Below are positions 15,979 through 28,118 of a stretch of DNA of 64,000 nt, piece after piece. The position numbers were made by a program, and so were the translations under genes. The notes below the pieces were generated by a model. The model was given only the letters and a program-made list of their open reading frames with translations. It was not told the origin of the DNA and did not search any database. The DNA is from Roseomonas gilardii. GTDB taxonomy: Bacteria; Pseudomonadota; Alphaproteobacteria; Acetobacterales; Acetobacteraceae. How positions within the stretch are numbered: position 1 is the stretch's first letter; every line of letters starts with the position of its first letter. The stretch is from positions 3,293,501-3,357,500 of the forward strand of contig NZ_CP015583.1 of assembly GCF_001941945.1 (NCBI RefSeq), read 5' to 3'.

Positions 15979-18071
15979 GCCGGGATGTCAGCCGGGATGA
16001 ACTCCACGCCCTCGCGGAAGCCGCCGGGATCGCCTTGCAATGGCGCGACGCCCAGGGCCGCGACCAGACCGTCGCCCCCGAAGCGATCCGCGCCGTGCTG
16101 GAGGCCCTGGGCCTGCCCGCCGCCTCGCCGGAGCAGATGCGCGAGGCGCGGGAGACCCTGGCCGCCCAGGCCACACTGCCCCCGCTCTGCACCGCCACCG
16201 CCGGGCAGCCCGTGCTGCTGGGCCTGCCCGGCGAGCCCGAATACCGGCTCGACCTGGAAGACGGCGGCGTGCTGGAAGGCCGCGCCCGGCAGGAGCACGG
16301 CCTGTGCCGCCTGCCCGTCGCCCCGCCCCCCGGCTACCACCGCCTCCGCATCGGCGGCGCCGAGACCATCCTCGCTGTGGCCCCGCCACGCTGCTACCGT
16401 CCGGAAGACGCGCTGGCCGGAAGCGGCACGCACAACTCCCTCCCCTGGGGCCTGACCGTCCAGCTCTACGGCCTGCGCCGTGCCGGGCGGAACGGCATGG
16501 GCAGCGGCGGCGTGGGCGACTTCACCGCCCTGTCGCAATTCGTCGCCTCCGCCGCCCGCAAGGGCGCCCAGGCCGTGGCGATCAGCCCCGTCCACGCCCA
16601 GTTCTCGGCCGATCCCAACCGCTTCTCCCCCTATTCCCCATCCTCGCGGCTCTTCCTCAACGTGCTGCACGCCGATCCGGCCGTGCTGGGCGAGGCCCCT
16701 CTCCGCGCCGCCCTCGGCCGCACCGGCCTGGCCGGGGAATTCGACCGGCTGGAAGGGCTGGACCTCGTGGACTGGCCCGACGTGGCCCGCGCCCGCCTCG
16801 CCGTCTTCCGCGCCCTCTTCGACGCCTTCCCCGGCGCACCGGAATTCGACCGCTTCCGCTCGGAACAGGGCGAGGCCCTGGAAAGCCACGCCCGCTTCGA
16901 GGCCCTGCACGCCCATCTCTTCGCCCGCGACCCGGCGCTCTGGAACTGGCGCCAGTGGCCCGCGGAGTACCGCGACCCCGCCAGCCCCGCCGTGGCGGAA
17001 TTCGCCCGCGTCCATGAGCGGGAGGTCGCCTACCACGCCTTCCTGCAATGGATCGCCGATCGCGGCCTCGGCACGGCGCAGCAGGCCGCCCGCGACGCCG
17101 GCGCCCGCATCGGCCTCGTCGCCGACCTCGCCGTCGGCACGGATGGCGGCGGCAGCCATGGCTGGAGCCGCCAGCGCGAGACCCTGCGCAACCTCACCAT
17201 CGGCGCGCCCCCCGACATCTTCTCGCCGCTCGGCCAGGGCTGGGGCATCACCGCCTTCTCCCCCCTCGGCCTGAAGCAGGGCGGCTACGGCGCCTTCCTG
17301 GAGATGCTGCGCGCCGCCATGCGCCATGCCGGCGGCGTGCGCATCGACCACGCCATGGGCCTCGCCCGCCTCTGGGTGGTGCCGGAGGGCGCCGACCCGC
17401 GCGACGGCGCCTATCTGCAATTCCCCGCCGACGACATGTTCCGCCTCGTCGCCCTGGAATCGCAGCGCCACCGCGCCATCGTGGTGGGCGAGGACCTCGG
17501 CACCGTCCCGCACGGCTTCCGCGAGCGCCTGGAGCAGATCGGCATGCTCGGCATGCGCGTCCTCTGGTTCGAGCAGCGTGAAGGGGGCGGCCCCTTCGTC
17601 CCGCCCCGCGAATGGTCGCGCAACGCCGCCGCCATGACCACGACCCACGACCTGCCCACCGCCGTCGGCTGGTGGCGCGGCCTGGACATCGACTGGCGCG
17701 CCCGCCTCGGCCTGCTCGGAGAGGGCGAGGACGGCTCCGCCCAGCGCACCGAACGCGACCGCGACCGCGCCGCGCTCTGGCAGGCCATGCGCGACAGCGG
17801 CGCCGCCCAGGGCGATCCCCCGCCGCCAGAGGACGGCACCCCGGTCGCCGAAGCCGCCGCCGCCCAGATCGGCCGCTCCGCCTGCACCCTGGCCCTGCTG
17901 CCCGTGGAGGACGCCCTGGCCCTGCCGGAGCAGCCCAACCTCCCTGGCACCACCGACCAGCACCCCAACTGGCGCCGCCGCCTGCCCGGCGAGGCCGCGA
18001 CCCTCCTCGACGACCCCGCCTGCACCCGCCGCCTCGCCGCGCTCGCGGAATCCCGGCCCGGCGCCGGCTGA
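15975..18071 (+). CDS. malQ: 4-alpha-glucanotransferase (amylomaltase)
   Basis: GH77 enzyme of 698 aa that disproportionates malto-oligosaccharides, moving glucan chains between acceptors and releasing glucose. It matches the long enterobacterial type with an N-terminal beta-sandwich extension (about residues 1-140). Catalytic residues are visible: nucleophile Asp458 in VRIDHAMGL and acid/base Glu506 in VVGEDLGTVP, with LPGTTDQHPNWRRRL near the C-terminus as the family signature. It starts at an ATGA overlap with treZ and ends 5 bases before a strong hairpin, so it closes the glgE operon. MalQ can lengthen short chains left by GlgX or TreZ so that GlgP or TreY can act again. Confidence 0.95.
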   Translation: MSRDVSRDELHALAEAAGIALQWRDAQGRDQTVAPEAIRAVLEALGLPAASPEQMREARETLAAQATLPPLCTATAGQPVLLGLPGEPEYRLDLEDGGVLEGRARQEHGLCRLPVAPPPGYHRLRIGGAETILAVAPPRCYRPEDALAGSGTHNSLPWGLTVQLYGLRRAGRNGMGSGGVGDFTALSQFVASAARKGAQAVAISPVHAQFSADPNRFSPYSPSSRLFLNVLHADPAVLGEAPLRAALGRTGLAGEFDRLEGLDLVDWPDVARARLAVFRALFDAFPGAPEFDRFRSEQGEALESHARFEALHAHLFARDPALWNWRQWPAEYRDPASPAVAEFARVHEREVAYHAFLQWIADRGLGTAQQAARDAGARIGLVADLAVGTDGGGSHGWSRQRETLRNLTIGAPPDIFSPLGQGWGITAFSPLGLKQGGYGAFLEMLRAAMRHAGGVRIDHAMGLARLWVVPEGADPRDGAYLQFPADDMFRLVALESQRHRAIVVGEDLGTVPHGFRERLEQIGMLGMRVLWFEQREGGGPFVPPREWSRNAAAMTTTHDLPTAVGWWRGLDIDWRARLGLLGEGEDGSAQRTERDRDRAALWQAMRDSGAAQGDPPPPEDGTPVAEAAAAQIGRSACTLALLPVEDALALPEQPNLPGTTDQHPNWRRRLPGEAATLLDDPACTRRLAALAESRPGAG

Positions 18072-18076
18072 ACCCG

Positions 18077-18110
18077 CTCTGCCGGGGACCGGTTCCGGTC
18101 CCCGGCAGAG
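18077..18110 (+). terminator. Terminator of the glgE-malQ operon
   Basis: A perfect inverted repeat: 16-bp arms starting CTCTGCCGGGG and ending CCCCGGCAGAG around a central TT, 5 bases after the malQ stop. There is no U-run, but the stem is very stable; it may also stop the convergent glyoxalase gene. Confidence 0.75.
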
Positions 18111-18145
18111 CTTCCACACCCTTCCCTACGGATCGGAACCCCGGT

Positions 18146-18685
18146 TCAGGCGCCCTGCTTGTCCTGACAGAAGCGGATGCGGTTGCTGAACGGGTCGGTC
18201 ACGCTCATCACGAGCCCCCAGGGCTCGTCCTCCACGCTCGGCTTCCCGTGCTTGTAGTCCTTGCGCGCGAGTTCCCGCTGATAGGCTTCAACCCCCGTCA
18301 TCCGCACGAACACCGTCGATCCCGGCGTCGCATCCCCATGATGGCCGCTGAGATGCAAGGTCAGCCCGGCGCGCGAGACCTGGGCATAGAGAGGGAAGTT
18401 CTCACCGAAACGGTGCTCCCAATCCAGATCGAAGCCGAGGAACCCCAGGTAGAACTCCCTGGCCAGGGCTTCGTCGAAGATGCGCAGGATCGGACAGGTC
18501 TGGTTGAAGCGGACCCCATCCCCGGAAGGCGCACGCCCGGCTGCAGCGAGGACATTCCAGCTCGCGAACCCGTGCTGGGCCGCCACGATTTCGAGGGCCG
18601 CGCCATGGGTGATGGCGATCTGCCGCTCCTGCAAGGCCGCGCGCAGCGCCTTTGCCATGGCCTTGGGATCAGGATGAGAACGCAT
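18146..18685 (-). CDS. Glyoxalase/bleomycin-resistance (VOC) superfamily protein
   Basis: A 179-aa protein with two parts. Residues about 1-50 (MAKALRAALQERQIAITHG, ALEIVAAQHGFASWNVL) form the small helical 'glyoxalase-related' N-terminal module seen in some VOC proteins. Residues about 60-175 are a VOC fold (CPILRIFDEALAREFYLGFL, GLTLHLSGHHGD, DPFSNRIRF). It resembles bleomycin-binding-type proteins more than glyoxalase I; substrate unknown. It is transcribed convergently to malQ and divergently from the transposase-derived gene, so it is not part of the glucan operon although it splits the cluster. Confidence 0.75.
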   Translation of the reverse strand: MRSHPDPKAMAKALRAALQERQIAITHGAALEIVAAQHGFASWNVLAAAGRAPSGDGVRFNQTCPILRIFDEALAREFYLGFLGFDLDWEHRFGENFPLYAQVSRAGLTLHLSGHHGDATPGSTVFVRMTGVEAYQRELARKDYKHGKPSVEDEPWGLVMSVTDPFSNRIRFCQDKQGA

Positions 18686-18992
18686 AGCCTTCCTCGGATG
18701 GGCAAACGGTCGTCAGGGCTCGCCTTGCTGACGCATTCGCCCTCGGGAAGGGATGCGTTGCGGGAAACGGAAACGGCGCTTTCACCATCCCCATGCGGGG
18801 GCGAGCAGCAGGCAGCGCCAGCCTCGATACAACCCTAGTTTGGGCCATCCGCCGCAGCAAGCCGGCGCCGCCACGCCCCCTCATCGGCCAGCCCATGCGC
18901 GAGGAAGCGCCGAAGACCAGCCCCCCTTCTCGGCCCCGATTGCCTAAAGAATATATTCCTATTTTCATCCGGTCCATGCTACACTTCCCTCC
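18686..18992. promoter_or_regulatory. Divergent intergenic region with an AT-rich palindrome
   Basis: This 307-base region separates the glyoxalase gene from the IS5-derived gene. Most is GC-rich and featureless. At 18945-18970 there is an AT-rich island with the perfect palindrome GAATATATTC (18949-18958) inside TATATTCCTAT; the same 11-mer recurs at 43627. It lies about 35-45 bases before the downstream start codon, so promoter or operator use is plausible. Confidence 0.45.
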
Positions 18993-19586
18993 ATGCCCCT
19001 CCCCCGCCTCTCCCCGCCCCAGCCCTTCCGCCCCCTCTCCGACGCCGAGTGGTACGCCCTCCTCCCCCACCTCCTCCCTCGCACCCCGGCGGGCCGCCGC
19101 GTCGCCGACCTCCGCCGCCGCATGGACGCCATCTTCCACCTCGCCCTCACCGCCTCCCCCTGGCGCGAACTGCCCGCCCACTACGGCAACCCCGACAGCA
19201 TCGCCCGCCACTTCCGCCGCCTCACCCATGCCGGCCTCTGGGAACACCTCCTCACCCTGCTGGCGAAATCCGCCCCCAACCACCCGCTCCGCACCATCGA
19301 GCACCGCATCTGCCGCGCCGCCCGCCGCGCCCACCGTATCCTGGGCTTCCGCCTGATCCTGCTCGCCCGCCGCCTGGGCCTGCGCTCGGCACTCCCCGGC
19401 CCGCCCTGGCTGCTGCCCGATCCGGATTTGTCCGAAACCCTCTCCCGGGCGAAAATCCCGGACTTCACAGGCGCCTACGGCACGATCGGCCCCTACCGCG
19501 CCCTGCTCCGCACCCTTCGCGCCCTCCACCGCACCGCCGCCGGCCGCGCCCGCCTCCCCAACCGCCTCCGCCACGCCTGGCCGTGA
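18993..19586 (+). CDS. Orphan protein with IS5-family transposase N-terminal (DUF4096-like) domain
   Basis: A 197-aa basic protein. Residues about 14-92 (LSDAEWYALLPHLLPR, DLRRRMDAIFHLAL, SPWRELPAHYG, ARHFRRLTHAGLWEHLL) match the helix-turn-helix N-terminal domain of IS5/IS4-type transposases in spacing and key residues (LSDAEW, WRELP, RRxxxxGxWE). The rest lacks the DDE catalytic domain and instead reads as an Arg/Leu-rich tail. No terminal inverted repeats or target duplications are evident. It is therefore either a relic or a domesticated DNA-binding protein; the intact frame and strong C/G third-position bias favour the latter. It stands alone 127 bases before treY. Function unknown. Confidence 0.6.
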   Translation: MPLPRLSPPQPFRPLSDAEWYALLPHLLPRTPAGRRVADLRRRMDAIFHLALTASPWRELPAHYGNPDSIARHFRRLTHAGLWEHLLTLLAKSAPNHPLRTIEHRICRAARRAHRILGFRLILLARRLGLRSALPGPPWLLPDPDLSETLSRAKIPDFTGAYGTIGPYRALLRTLRALHRTAAGRARLPNRLRHAWP

Positions 19587-19713
19587 GGCCCGCCACCTCC
19601 TCCGGCGCTGATTTCCGCCCATGCCCCCTGCCACCACCCGCCCCCCTGGCGCGTTGTGCGCGGCAGCGAGCCCGCATCCAGGGCGCGGCCACGAGTGACG
19701 GAGAGCCGAAACA

Positions 19714-22509
19714 GTGATCCCCGAAACCCCGCGTGCGACGGCGCGTCTGCAGTTCCACAAGGACTTCACGCTCGACGACGCGGTGCCGCTGGTGCCCTAT
19801 TACAAGGCGCTCGGCATCAGCCACCTCTACGCCTCGCCGCTGCTCAAGGCGCGCCCCGGCTCCACCCACGGCTACGACATCGTGGACCCCACCCGCATCA
19901 ACCCGGAGGTCGGGGGCGAGGAGGCGCTGCAACGCCTCGTGGAGGCCCTGCACGCGGCCGATATGGGCCTCATCCTCGACATCGTTCCCAACCACATGGG
20001 CGTCGGCGGCGCCGACAACGGCTGGTGGCTGGACGTGCTGGAATGGGGCCCGCGCTCGCCCTTCGCCAGCTTCTTCGACATCGACTGGAACCCCGCCGAC
20101 CCGGCGCTGAAGGACAAGCTCCTCGCTCCCTTCCTCGGCGGCCCCTACGGCACCGTGCTGGAATCGGGCGACCTCGCCCTGCATTTCGAGCCGGAAAGCG
20201 GCAAGATCTACGCCGAGTATTTCGAGCACCGCTTCCCCATCGCTCCCGCCACCTACGCGACCATCCTGCGCGCCACCGGCGATGCCTCGCTGGACGGCAT
20301 CGCCCAGGTCTTCGCCGGCATCGGCCAGCCGGGAAGCGCGGAGGCCATGCGCGCCGCCGCCGGCGTGGCGCTGGACGTCCTCGCCCGCTTCGCGAAGGCG
20401 CCGGGCGGCCAGTCGAGCATCGACGCCGTCCTCGCCGCCTTCGACCCGAAGCAGCCCGAGAGCCGCGAGCGCCTGCACCGGCTGCTGGAGGCGCAGAACT
20501 ACCGCCTCGCCTGGTGGCGCGCCGCGACCGACGAGATCAACTGGCGCCGCTTCTTCGACGTCACCAGCCTGGGCGGCCTGCGCCAGGAAGTCCCCGAGGT
20601 CTTCGAGGCCACGCACGAGCTGATCCTGAAGCTCTACGCCGAGGGCGCGATCGACGGCGTGCGTGTCGATCACGTGGACGGCCTCGCCGACCCGCGCGCC
20701 TATTGCCGCAAGCTGCGCCGCCGCCTGCGCGCCGCCGGCCGCCACCGCCCCGCCACCGCGCCGAAGGGCGAACCGCTGCTGCTGGTCGAGAAGATCCTCG
20801 CCCCGCATGAGCGCCTGCGCCAGGACTGGATGGTGGACGGCACCACCGGCTACAACTTCATGGACGAGGTCGCCGGCCTGCTCCACGACCCGGCGGGCGA
20901 GGAACGCCTGACCCGGCTCTGGGCCGAGCTCACCGCCCGCTCCCCCCGCTTCGAGGACGAGGCCCGCGAGGCCCGCCGCCAGATCCTGCGGGAGAACCTC
21001 GCCTCCGAGCTGAACGGCACCGCCACCGCCCTGCACCGCATCGCGCAGACCGACCTCGCCACGCGCGACTTCACCCTCACCGCGATCCGCCGTGCCATCT
21101 CCGAGGTGCTGGCGCATTTCCCCGTCTACCGCACCTACGTCTCCATGGCCGGCCGCAACGAGGAGGACGAGCGCACGCTGGAATGGGCGCTGTCCGGCGC
21201 CCGCCGCACCGTGCGCGCCACCGAGCGTCCCCTGCTCGACCTGCTCGACGGCTGGCTCGGCGGCGAGGTGCCGCGCAGCCTGCCGATCGCCGACCGCCGC
21301 CGGCGCCTGCGCGCCGCGGTGCGCTTCCAGCAGCTCTCCGCCCCCGTCGCGGCCAAGTCGGTCGAGGACACCGCCTTCTACCGCTACGGCCGGCTGATCT
21401 CCCGCAACGAAGTCGGCTCCGAACCCGGCCACCTCACGGAAAGCCCCGCCTCCTTCCACGCCATGTGCCGGGACCGCGCACGCAACTTCCCGCGCGAGAT
21501 GCTGGCCACCGCCACCCACGACCACAAGCGCGGCGAGGACAACCGCATCCGCCTCGCGGTCATCTCCGAACGGCCCGAGGAATGGGCCACGGCGCTGACC
21601 CGCTGGACCCGGCTGAACAACAGCCTGAAGCGCGAGGTGGACGGCACCCCTGCTCCCGACGCGGTGGATGAGTTGATGCTCTACCAGACCCTGGTCGGCG
21701 CCTGGCCGCTGAACCTCGACCCCTCGGACGAACAGGGCGTGCAGGAGCTCATCAAGCGCGTCGCCGCCTGGCAGGAGAAGGCCCTGCGCGAAGGCAAGCG
21801 CCGCTCCGAATGGGCCGTGCCCAACGAGGCCTATGAATCCGCCTGCCAGGACTTCCTCCGCAACATCCTCGCCGCCGACCGCGCCAGCCGGATGCGCGAG
21901 GAGATCGCGGGCTTCGCCATGCGCCTCGCCCCCGCCGGCGCGGCGAACGGGCTGTCGCAGACGCTGATCCGCTGCACCTCCCCCGGCATCCCGGACCTCT
22001 ACCAGGGCACGGAGTTCTGGGACTTCTCGCTGGTGGACCCGGACAACCGCCGCCCGGTGGACTTCCCCGCCCGGCAAGCGGCGCTGGAGGCGGGCGAGAC
22101 CCCGGCCGACCTCCTGCCGCACTGGAAGGACGGCCGTGCGAAGCAGGCCGTGATCGCCCGCGCCCTGGCCCTGCGCGCCCAACGGCCGGAGCTCTTCGCG
22201 GAAGGCGACTACCTTCCCCTGGAGGTCCAGGGCGCGAAGGCGGCGCATCTCCTGGCCTTCGCCCGGCGCCGAGGCCAGCAGGCCGCCATCACCGTGGTCA
22301 CGCGCCTGCCGGCAGCCCTGCTGGGCGAGGCGACGCAACCCCTGATCCCTCCCGAGGCCTGGGAAGACACCGCCATCCTCCTGCCGCCGGACATGCCGGG
22401 GGCAATCGCCGATGTGCTGAACGGCGGAGAGGTGGCGGCCCCGGACGGCATCCTGCCCGCCTCCACCCTGCTGGCGCGCCTCCCGGTCGCGCTGCTCTCC
22501 CTTGGCTGA
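19714..22509 (+). CDS. treY: Malto-oligosyltrehalose synthase
   Basis: Isomerises the reducing-end alpha-1,4 bond of maltodextrins to the alpha,alpha-1,1 bond of trehalose (GH13_26, 931 aa); TreZ then releases trehalose. The N-terminus shows TARLQFHKDFTLDDAVPLVPYY and LLKARPGSTHGYDIVDP; nucleophile Asp319 lies in GVRVDHVDGLADP and acid/base Glu359 in LLLVEKIL. GTG start with GGAGAG about 10 nt upstream. It is separated from treZ and malQ by two unrelated genes and has its own terminator, so the two halves of the trehalose-forming pathway are on different transcripts. Confidence 0.95.
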   Translation: MIPETPRATARLQFHKDFTLDDAVPLVPYYKALGISHLYASPLLKARPGSTHGYDIVDPTRINPEVGGEEALQRLVEALHAADMGLILDIVPNHMGVGGADNGWWLDVLEWGPRSPFASFFDIDWNPADPALKDKLLAPFLGGPYGTVLESGDLALHFEPESGKIYAEYFEHRFPIAPATYATILRATGDASLDGIAQVFAGIGQPGSAEAMRAAAGVALDVLARFAKAPGGQSSIDAVLAAFDPKQPESRERLHRLLEAQNYRLAWWRAATDEINWRRFFDVTSLGGLRQEVPEVFEATHELILKLYAEGAIDGVRVDHVDGLADPRAYCRKLRRRLRAAGRHRPATAPKGEPLLLVEKILAPHERLRQDWMVDGTTGYNFMDEVAGLLHDPAGEERLTRLWAELTARSPRFEDEAREARRQILRENLASELNGTATALHRIAQTDLATRDFTLTAIRRAISEVLAHFPVYRTYVSMAGRNEEDERTLEWALSGARRTVRATERPLLDLLDGWLGGEVPRSLPIADRRRRLRAAVRFQQLSAPVAAKSVEDTAFYRYGRLISRNEVGSEPGHLTESPASFHAMCRDRARNFPREMLATATHDHKRGEDNRIRLAVISERPEEWATALTRWTRLNNSLKREVDGTPAPDAVDELMLYQTLVGAWPLNLDPSDEQGVQELIKRVAAWQEKALREGKRRSEWAVPNEAYESACQDFLRNILAADRASRMREEIAGFAMRLAPAGAANGLSQTLIRCTSPGIPDLYQGTEFWDFSLVDPDNRRPVDFPARQAALEAGETPADLLPHWKDGRAKQAVIARALALRAQRPELFAEGDYLPLEVQGAKAAHLLAFARRRGQQAAITVVTRLPAALLGEATQPLIPPEAWEDTAILLPPDMPGAIADVLNGGEVAAPDGILPASTLLARLPVALLSLG

Positions 22510-22528
22510 CCCCCGGCGGGAAGCCCCG

Positions 22529-22562
22529 GGCCGGACGCGGATGCGCGCCCGGCCTCCTTTTT
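22529..22562 (+). terminator. Rho-independent terminator after treY
   Basis: An 11-bp stem with one mismatch (GGCCGGACGCG / CGCGCCCGGCC), a GATG loop and a following TCCTTTTT run, 19 bases after the treY stop. It isolates glgP from treY. Confidence 0.8.
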
Positions 22563-22683
22563 CCCTGGACGTCGCGGGCAGCCATCCGCACAACCATGGC
22601 GAGAACGCTTGGAACCGCTCGCCGGGCGCGAGAGGATGTTTCCGGCTTTCCCTGCTTCCGCCTTTCCAGGAGGACCTGCCCGC

Positions 22684-25142
<2,459 letters not shown>

Positions 25143-25143
<1 letters not shown>

Positions 25144-25160
25144 GGCGGGGAGCCCCGCCT
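25143..25160. terminator. Short bidirectional terminator between glgP and glgA
   Basis: AGGCGGGG-AG-CCCCGCCT forms a perfect 8-bp stem beginning on the last base of the glgP stop codon and ending 3 bases before the glgA stop. It is the only non-coding sequence between the two convergent genes. Confidence 0.6.
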
Positions 25161-25163
25161 GCC

Positions 25164-26600
25164 CTACCGCATGATCTCGCGGTACAGCGCCGCGTACTGG
25201 CGGGCCGGGCGGGACCAGCCCACATCTGCCGCCATGGCATTGCCCTGCATCCGCCCCCAGGCGGCACGGTCCTGCCACAGGGCGCCAAGGCGGGCGAGGG
25301 CCAGTTCCAGCGCCTCCCGCGTCGTCGGCGCGAATTGCAGGCCGTTCGCCACACCGGCCGCCAATGCCGCCTCGTTGGCGTCGATCACCGTGTCGGCCAG
25401 TCCGCCGACCCGCGAGACCAGCGGCAGGGCGCCGTAGCGCAGCGCGCAGAGCTGCGTGAGGCCGCAGGGCTCGAAGCGCGAGGGCACCAGCAGCGCGTCG
25501 CAACCCGCCTGGATGCGGTGCGCCAGGGCCTCGTCATAGCCGAGTACGGCGCCCACCCGCCCGGGCCAGGCTCCGGCCGCGGAAAGGAAGCCTTCCTCCA
25601 GCGGTTTATCGCCCGCACCCAGCAGGGCGAGTTGCATGCCGCCCTCGGTCAGCGCCGGCAAAGCGGCGAGGACGAGGTCCATCCCCTTCTGCCAGGTCAG
25701 CCGGCTGACCACGCCCAGCAGTGGCGCCGAGGCATCCACATCCAGCCCCATTGCCGCCTGCAGGGCGGCCTTGTTCGCGGCCCGTCGCTCCGGATGCTCC
25801 CGGTCATAGGGCGCAGTCAGCAGGGGGTCGGCGGCAGGGTTCCAGACCGTCTCGTCGATGCCGTTCAGGATGCCGGAGACATCCGTCCCGCGCGAGCGAA
25901 GCAGGCCGTCGAGCCCCATGCCGCCTTCAGGCGTGCGGATCTCGGCGGCATAGCTGGGCGAGACCGTTGTGATCCGGTCGGCGAAGTAGAGCCCGGCCTT
26001 CAGGAAGCCGATGGCCCCGTAATATTCGACCCCGTCGATCGACCAGGCTTCCGGCGGCAGGTCCAGCTCCGCCAGGAGGTGGGGCGGGAACTGCCCCTGG
26101 AAAGCAAGGTTGTGCACCGTCATCACGGTGCCGGGGCGGCGCCCTTCGCCGTAATGGAGATAGGCCGGGACGAGGCCTGCCTGCCAGTCATGCGCATGGA
26201 CGATATCGGGCGTGAAGGCGGGCAGCAGGCCCCGCGCCAGGCGCTCGGCCACGCGGCCCAGCGCGGCGAAGCGCTGGGCGTTGTCGGGCCAGTCGCCTTC
26301 CGGCCCGGCATAGGGGTTGCCCTCGCGCCCATAGAGATGCGGCGCCTCGATCGCCAGCACGTCCAGCGCCCCCGCCCGCCCCGACAGCAGCCGGGCCGGA
26401 CCGCCGAAGAGATCCGGCAGTTCCGCCGCGACCTCCCCGCCCTCCAGCCGCCGCAGCACGGCGGGGTAGCCAGGCAGCAGCGTGCGGGCGGCGAAGCCCT
26501 CTCGTGCCAGGGCCGCCGGCAGCGCGCCCGCGACATCGGCCAGCCCGCCGGTCTTGATCAGCGGATAGGCCTCCGAGGCCACCGACAGGACAGAGGGCAT
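25164..26600 (-). CDS. glgA: Glycogen (ADP-glucose) synthase
   Basis: GT5 glycosyltransferase of 478 aa that elongates alpha-1,4-glucan from ADP-glucose. The N-terminal KTGGLADV loop (Lys16), which contacts ADP-glucose, is intact; [14 protein letters not shown], the [13 protein letters not shown] segment and the C-terminal [17 protein letters not shown] motif with the catalytic Glu are also present. Its ATG shares one base with the glgC stop, so the two are translationally coupled. Convergent to glgP. In bacteria that also have GlgE, GlgA can make linear glucan from ADP-glucose or, in actinobacteria, ADP-glucose-derived maltose-1-phosphate via GlgM; no glgM is seen here. Confidence 0.95.
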   Translation of the reverse strand: MPSVLSVASEAYPLIKTGGLADVAGALPAALAREGFAARTLLPGYPAVLRRLEGGEVAAELPDLFGGPARLLSGRAGALDVLAIEAPHLYGREGNPYAGPEGDWPDNAQRFAALGRVAERLARGLLPAFTPDIVHAHDWQAGLVPAYLHYGEGRRPGTVMTVHNLAFQGQFPPHLLAELDLPPEAWSIDGVEYYGAIGFLKAGLYFADRITTVSPSYAAEIRTPEGGMGLDGLLRSRGTDVSGILNGIDETVWNPAADPLLTAPYDREHPERRAANKAALQAAMGLDVDASAPLLGVVSRLTWQKGMDLVLAALPALTEGGMQLALLGAGDKPLEEGFLSAAGAWPGRVGAVLGYDEALAHRIQAGCDALLVPSRFEPCGLTQLCALRYGALPLVSRVGGLADTVIDANEAALAAGVANGLQFAPTTREALELALARLGALWQDRAAWGRMQGNAMAADVGWSRPARQYAALYREIMR

Positions 26601-27868
26601 CAGGCGGACAGCCGGTCGATCATCGGCTGGGTGATCAGGCAGATGCCCTTGTCGGTCCGGCGGAAGCGCTGCGCGTCGAGTTCAGGGTCCTCGCCGACCA
26701 CGAGCCCTTCCGGGATACGGACCTCGCTGTCGATGACGACGTTGCGCAGCCGCGCGTGGCGTCCGATGTCGCAACGGGGAAGGATCACGGAACTCTCGAT
26801 CTCCCCATAGGAATGCACGTGCACGTTGGGGAAGATCAGTGATTTGCGCACCAGCGTGCCGGACACGATGCAGCCGCCCGAGATCAGGGAATCCATCGCC
26901 TGGCCGCGCCGGTCGTCATCGTCATGGACGAACTTCGCCGGTGGCGTCAGCTCGCTGTAGGTCCAGATCGGCCATTCATGGTCGTAGAGGTCAAGCGCCG
27001 GCACCACGTCGGTCAGATCCACATTCGCCTGCCAATAGGCATCCACCGTGCCGACGTCGCGCCAATAGGCCTCGGCCTGATCGCTGGAGCGGACGCAGGA
27101 TTCGGCGAAGCGGTGCGCCACAGCCGTACCGTGCTTCACCAGATAGGGGATGATGTCCTTGCCGAAGTCATGCTCCGAAGCCGGGTCCGCCGCGTCACGC
27201 CGCAACTGGTCGGCGAGGAAAGAGGTCTCGAAGACGTAGATACCCATGCTGGCCAGCGCCATCTCCGGATTGTCCGGCATGGCGGGCGGGTCCTTGGGCT
27301 TCTCCAGGAAGGAGATGATGCGGTCGTTCTCGTCCACATGCATCACGCCGAAGCCCGTCGCCTCCATGCGCGGCACCTCGATGCAGCCCACGGTGACGTC
27401 GGCACCGCTCTCGCAGTGCTGCCGCAGCATCTTCTCGTAGTCCATCTTGTAGACGTGGTCGCCGGCGAGCAGGACGATATAGCGCGTGCCATAGCTCTCG
27501 ATGATGTCCAGGTTCTGGTACACCGCGTCGGCGGTGCCGGCGTACCAGGCGCTCTCCGAGACACGCTGGCTGGCCGGCAGGATGTCGAAGCTCTCGTTGC
27601 GTTCCGGCCGCATGAAGTTCCAGCCGCGCTGGAGATGCCGGATCAGGCTGTGCGCCTTGTACTGCGTCGCCACGCCGATGCGGCGGATGCCGGAATTGAT
27701 GGCGTTCGACAGGGCGAAGTCGATGATGCGGGACTTGGCGCCGAAATAGACGGCCGGCTTGGCGCGCCGGTCGGTCAGCTCCATCAGCCGACTTCCTCGT
27801 CCGCCCGCCAGGACATAGGCCATCGCCTGACGCGCGAGCGGGGATCCTGCATGCGGCCGTAGAGGCAT
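26600..27868 (-). CDS. glgC: Glucose-1-phosphate adenylyltransferase
   Basis: Makes ADP-glucose from glucose-1-phosphate and ATP, the committed and allosterically regulated step of classical glycogen synthesis (422 aa). The nucleotide-binding loop [20 protein letters not shown] lies at about residues 17-36; the C-terminal left-handed beta-helix includes [20 protein letters not shown] chose the ATG at 27868, which gives a length close to the E. coli enzyme; an in-frame start at 27952 would add 28 Arg-rich residues. First gene of glgC-glgA; the 250 bases upstream must hold its promoter, but I see no clear boxes. Confidence 0.93.
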   Translation of the reverse strand: MPLRPHAGSPLARQAMAYVLAGGRGSRLMELTDRRAKPAVYFGAKSRIIDFALSNAINSGIRRIGVATQYKAHSLIRHLQRGWNFMRPERNESFDILPASQRVSESAWYAGTADAVYQNLDIIESYGTRYIVLLAGDHVYKMDYEKMLRQHCESGADVTVGCIEVPRMEATGFGVMHVDENDRIISFLEKPKDPPAMPDNPEMALASMGIYVFETSFLADQLRRDAADPASEHDFGKDIIPYLVKHGTAVAHRFAESCVRSSDQAEAYWRDVGTVDAYWQANVDLTDVVPALDLYDHEWPIWTYSELTPPAKFVHDDDDRRGQAMDSLISGGCIVSGTLVRKSLIFPNVHVHSYGEIESSVILPRCDIGRHARLRNVVIDSEVRIPEGLVVGEDPELDAQRFRRTDKGICLITQPMIDRLSA

Positions 27869-28118
27869 GGATGGGTGACTCCCTTCGACGACGCTTCCTC
27901 GTGCACGTCCGGTATGGCGCGCGAAGCGAATGTCACATGCACGTGGCCGCAAGTCTCTGCCCGGCCGCGCTTAATTTTCCGTGCGCGGCGGCTTCGGAGG
28001 CAGGAAATGCGGATAAGGCGGCCGCTTTCCGGCGTGCGGCCGGCCGCAGCGCACCGGAAGGAAGAAAGATCCGAACGGTCCTCGCGCCTGGATTGCGGCC
28101 GCAGTCCCTCGACGCCGC
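27869..28118. promoter_or_regulatory. glgC upstream region and kinase 3' flank
   Basis: A 250-base gap between glgC and the end of the hybrid kinase, both on the minus strand. It contains a short AT patch (TTAATTTTCC at about 27970) and a hairpin-forming palindrome near 28043. No promoter could be assigned with confidence. Confidence 0.35.
28026..28060 (-). terminator. Hairpin downstream of the hybrid kinase gene
   Basis: A central palindrome TGCGGCCGGCCGCA is extended outward by complementary TTCCGG/CCGGAA arms with small mismatches. It starts about 58 bases after the kinase stop on the minus strand. No U-run follows. Confidence 0.5.

Noticed and set aside
18686-18992. Search for inverted-repeat ends of an IS5 element around the transposase-derived gene
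   Set aside because: No matching terminal repeats or target-site duplication were visible, so no mobile element is annotated.
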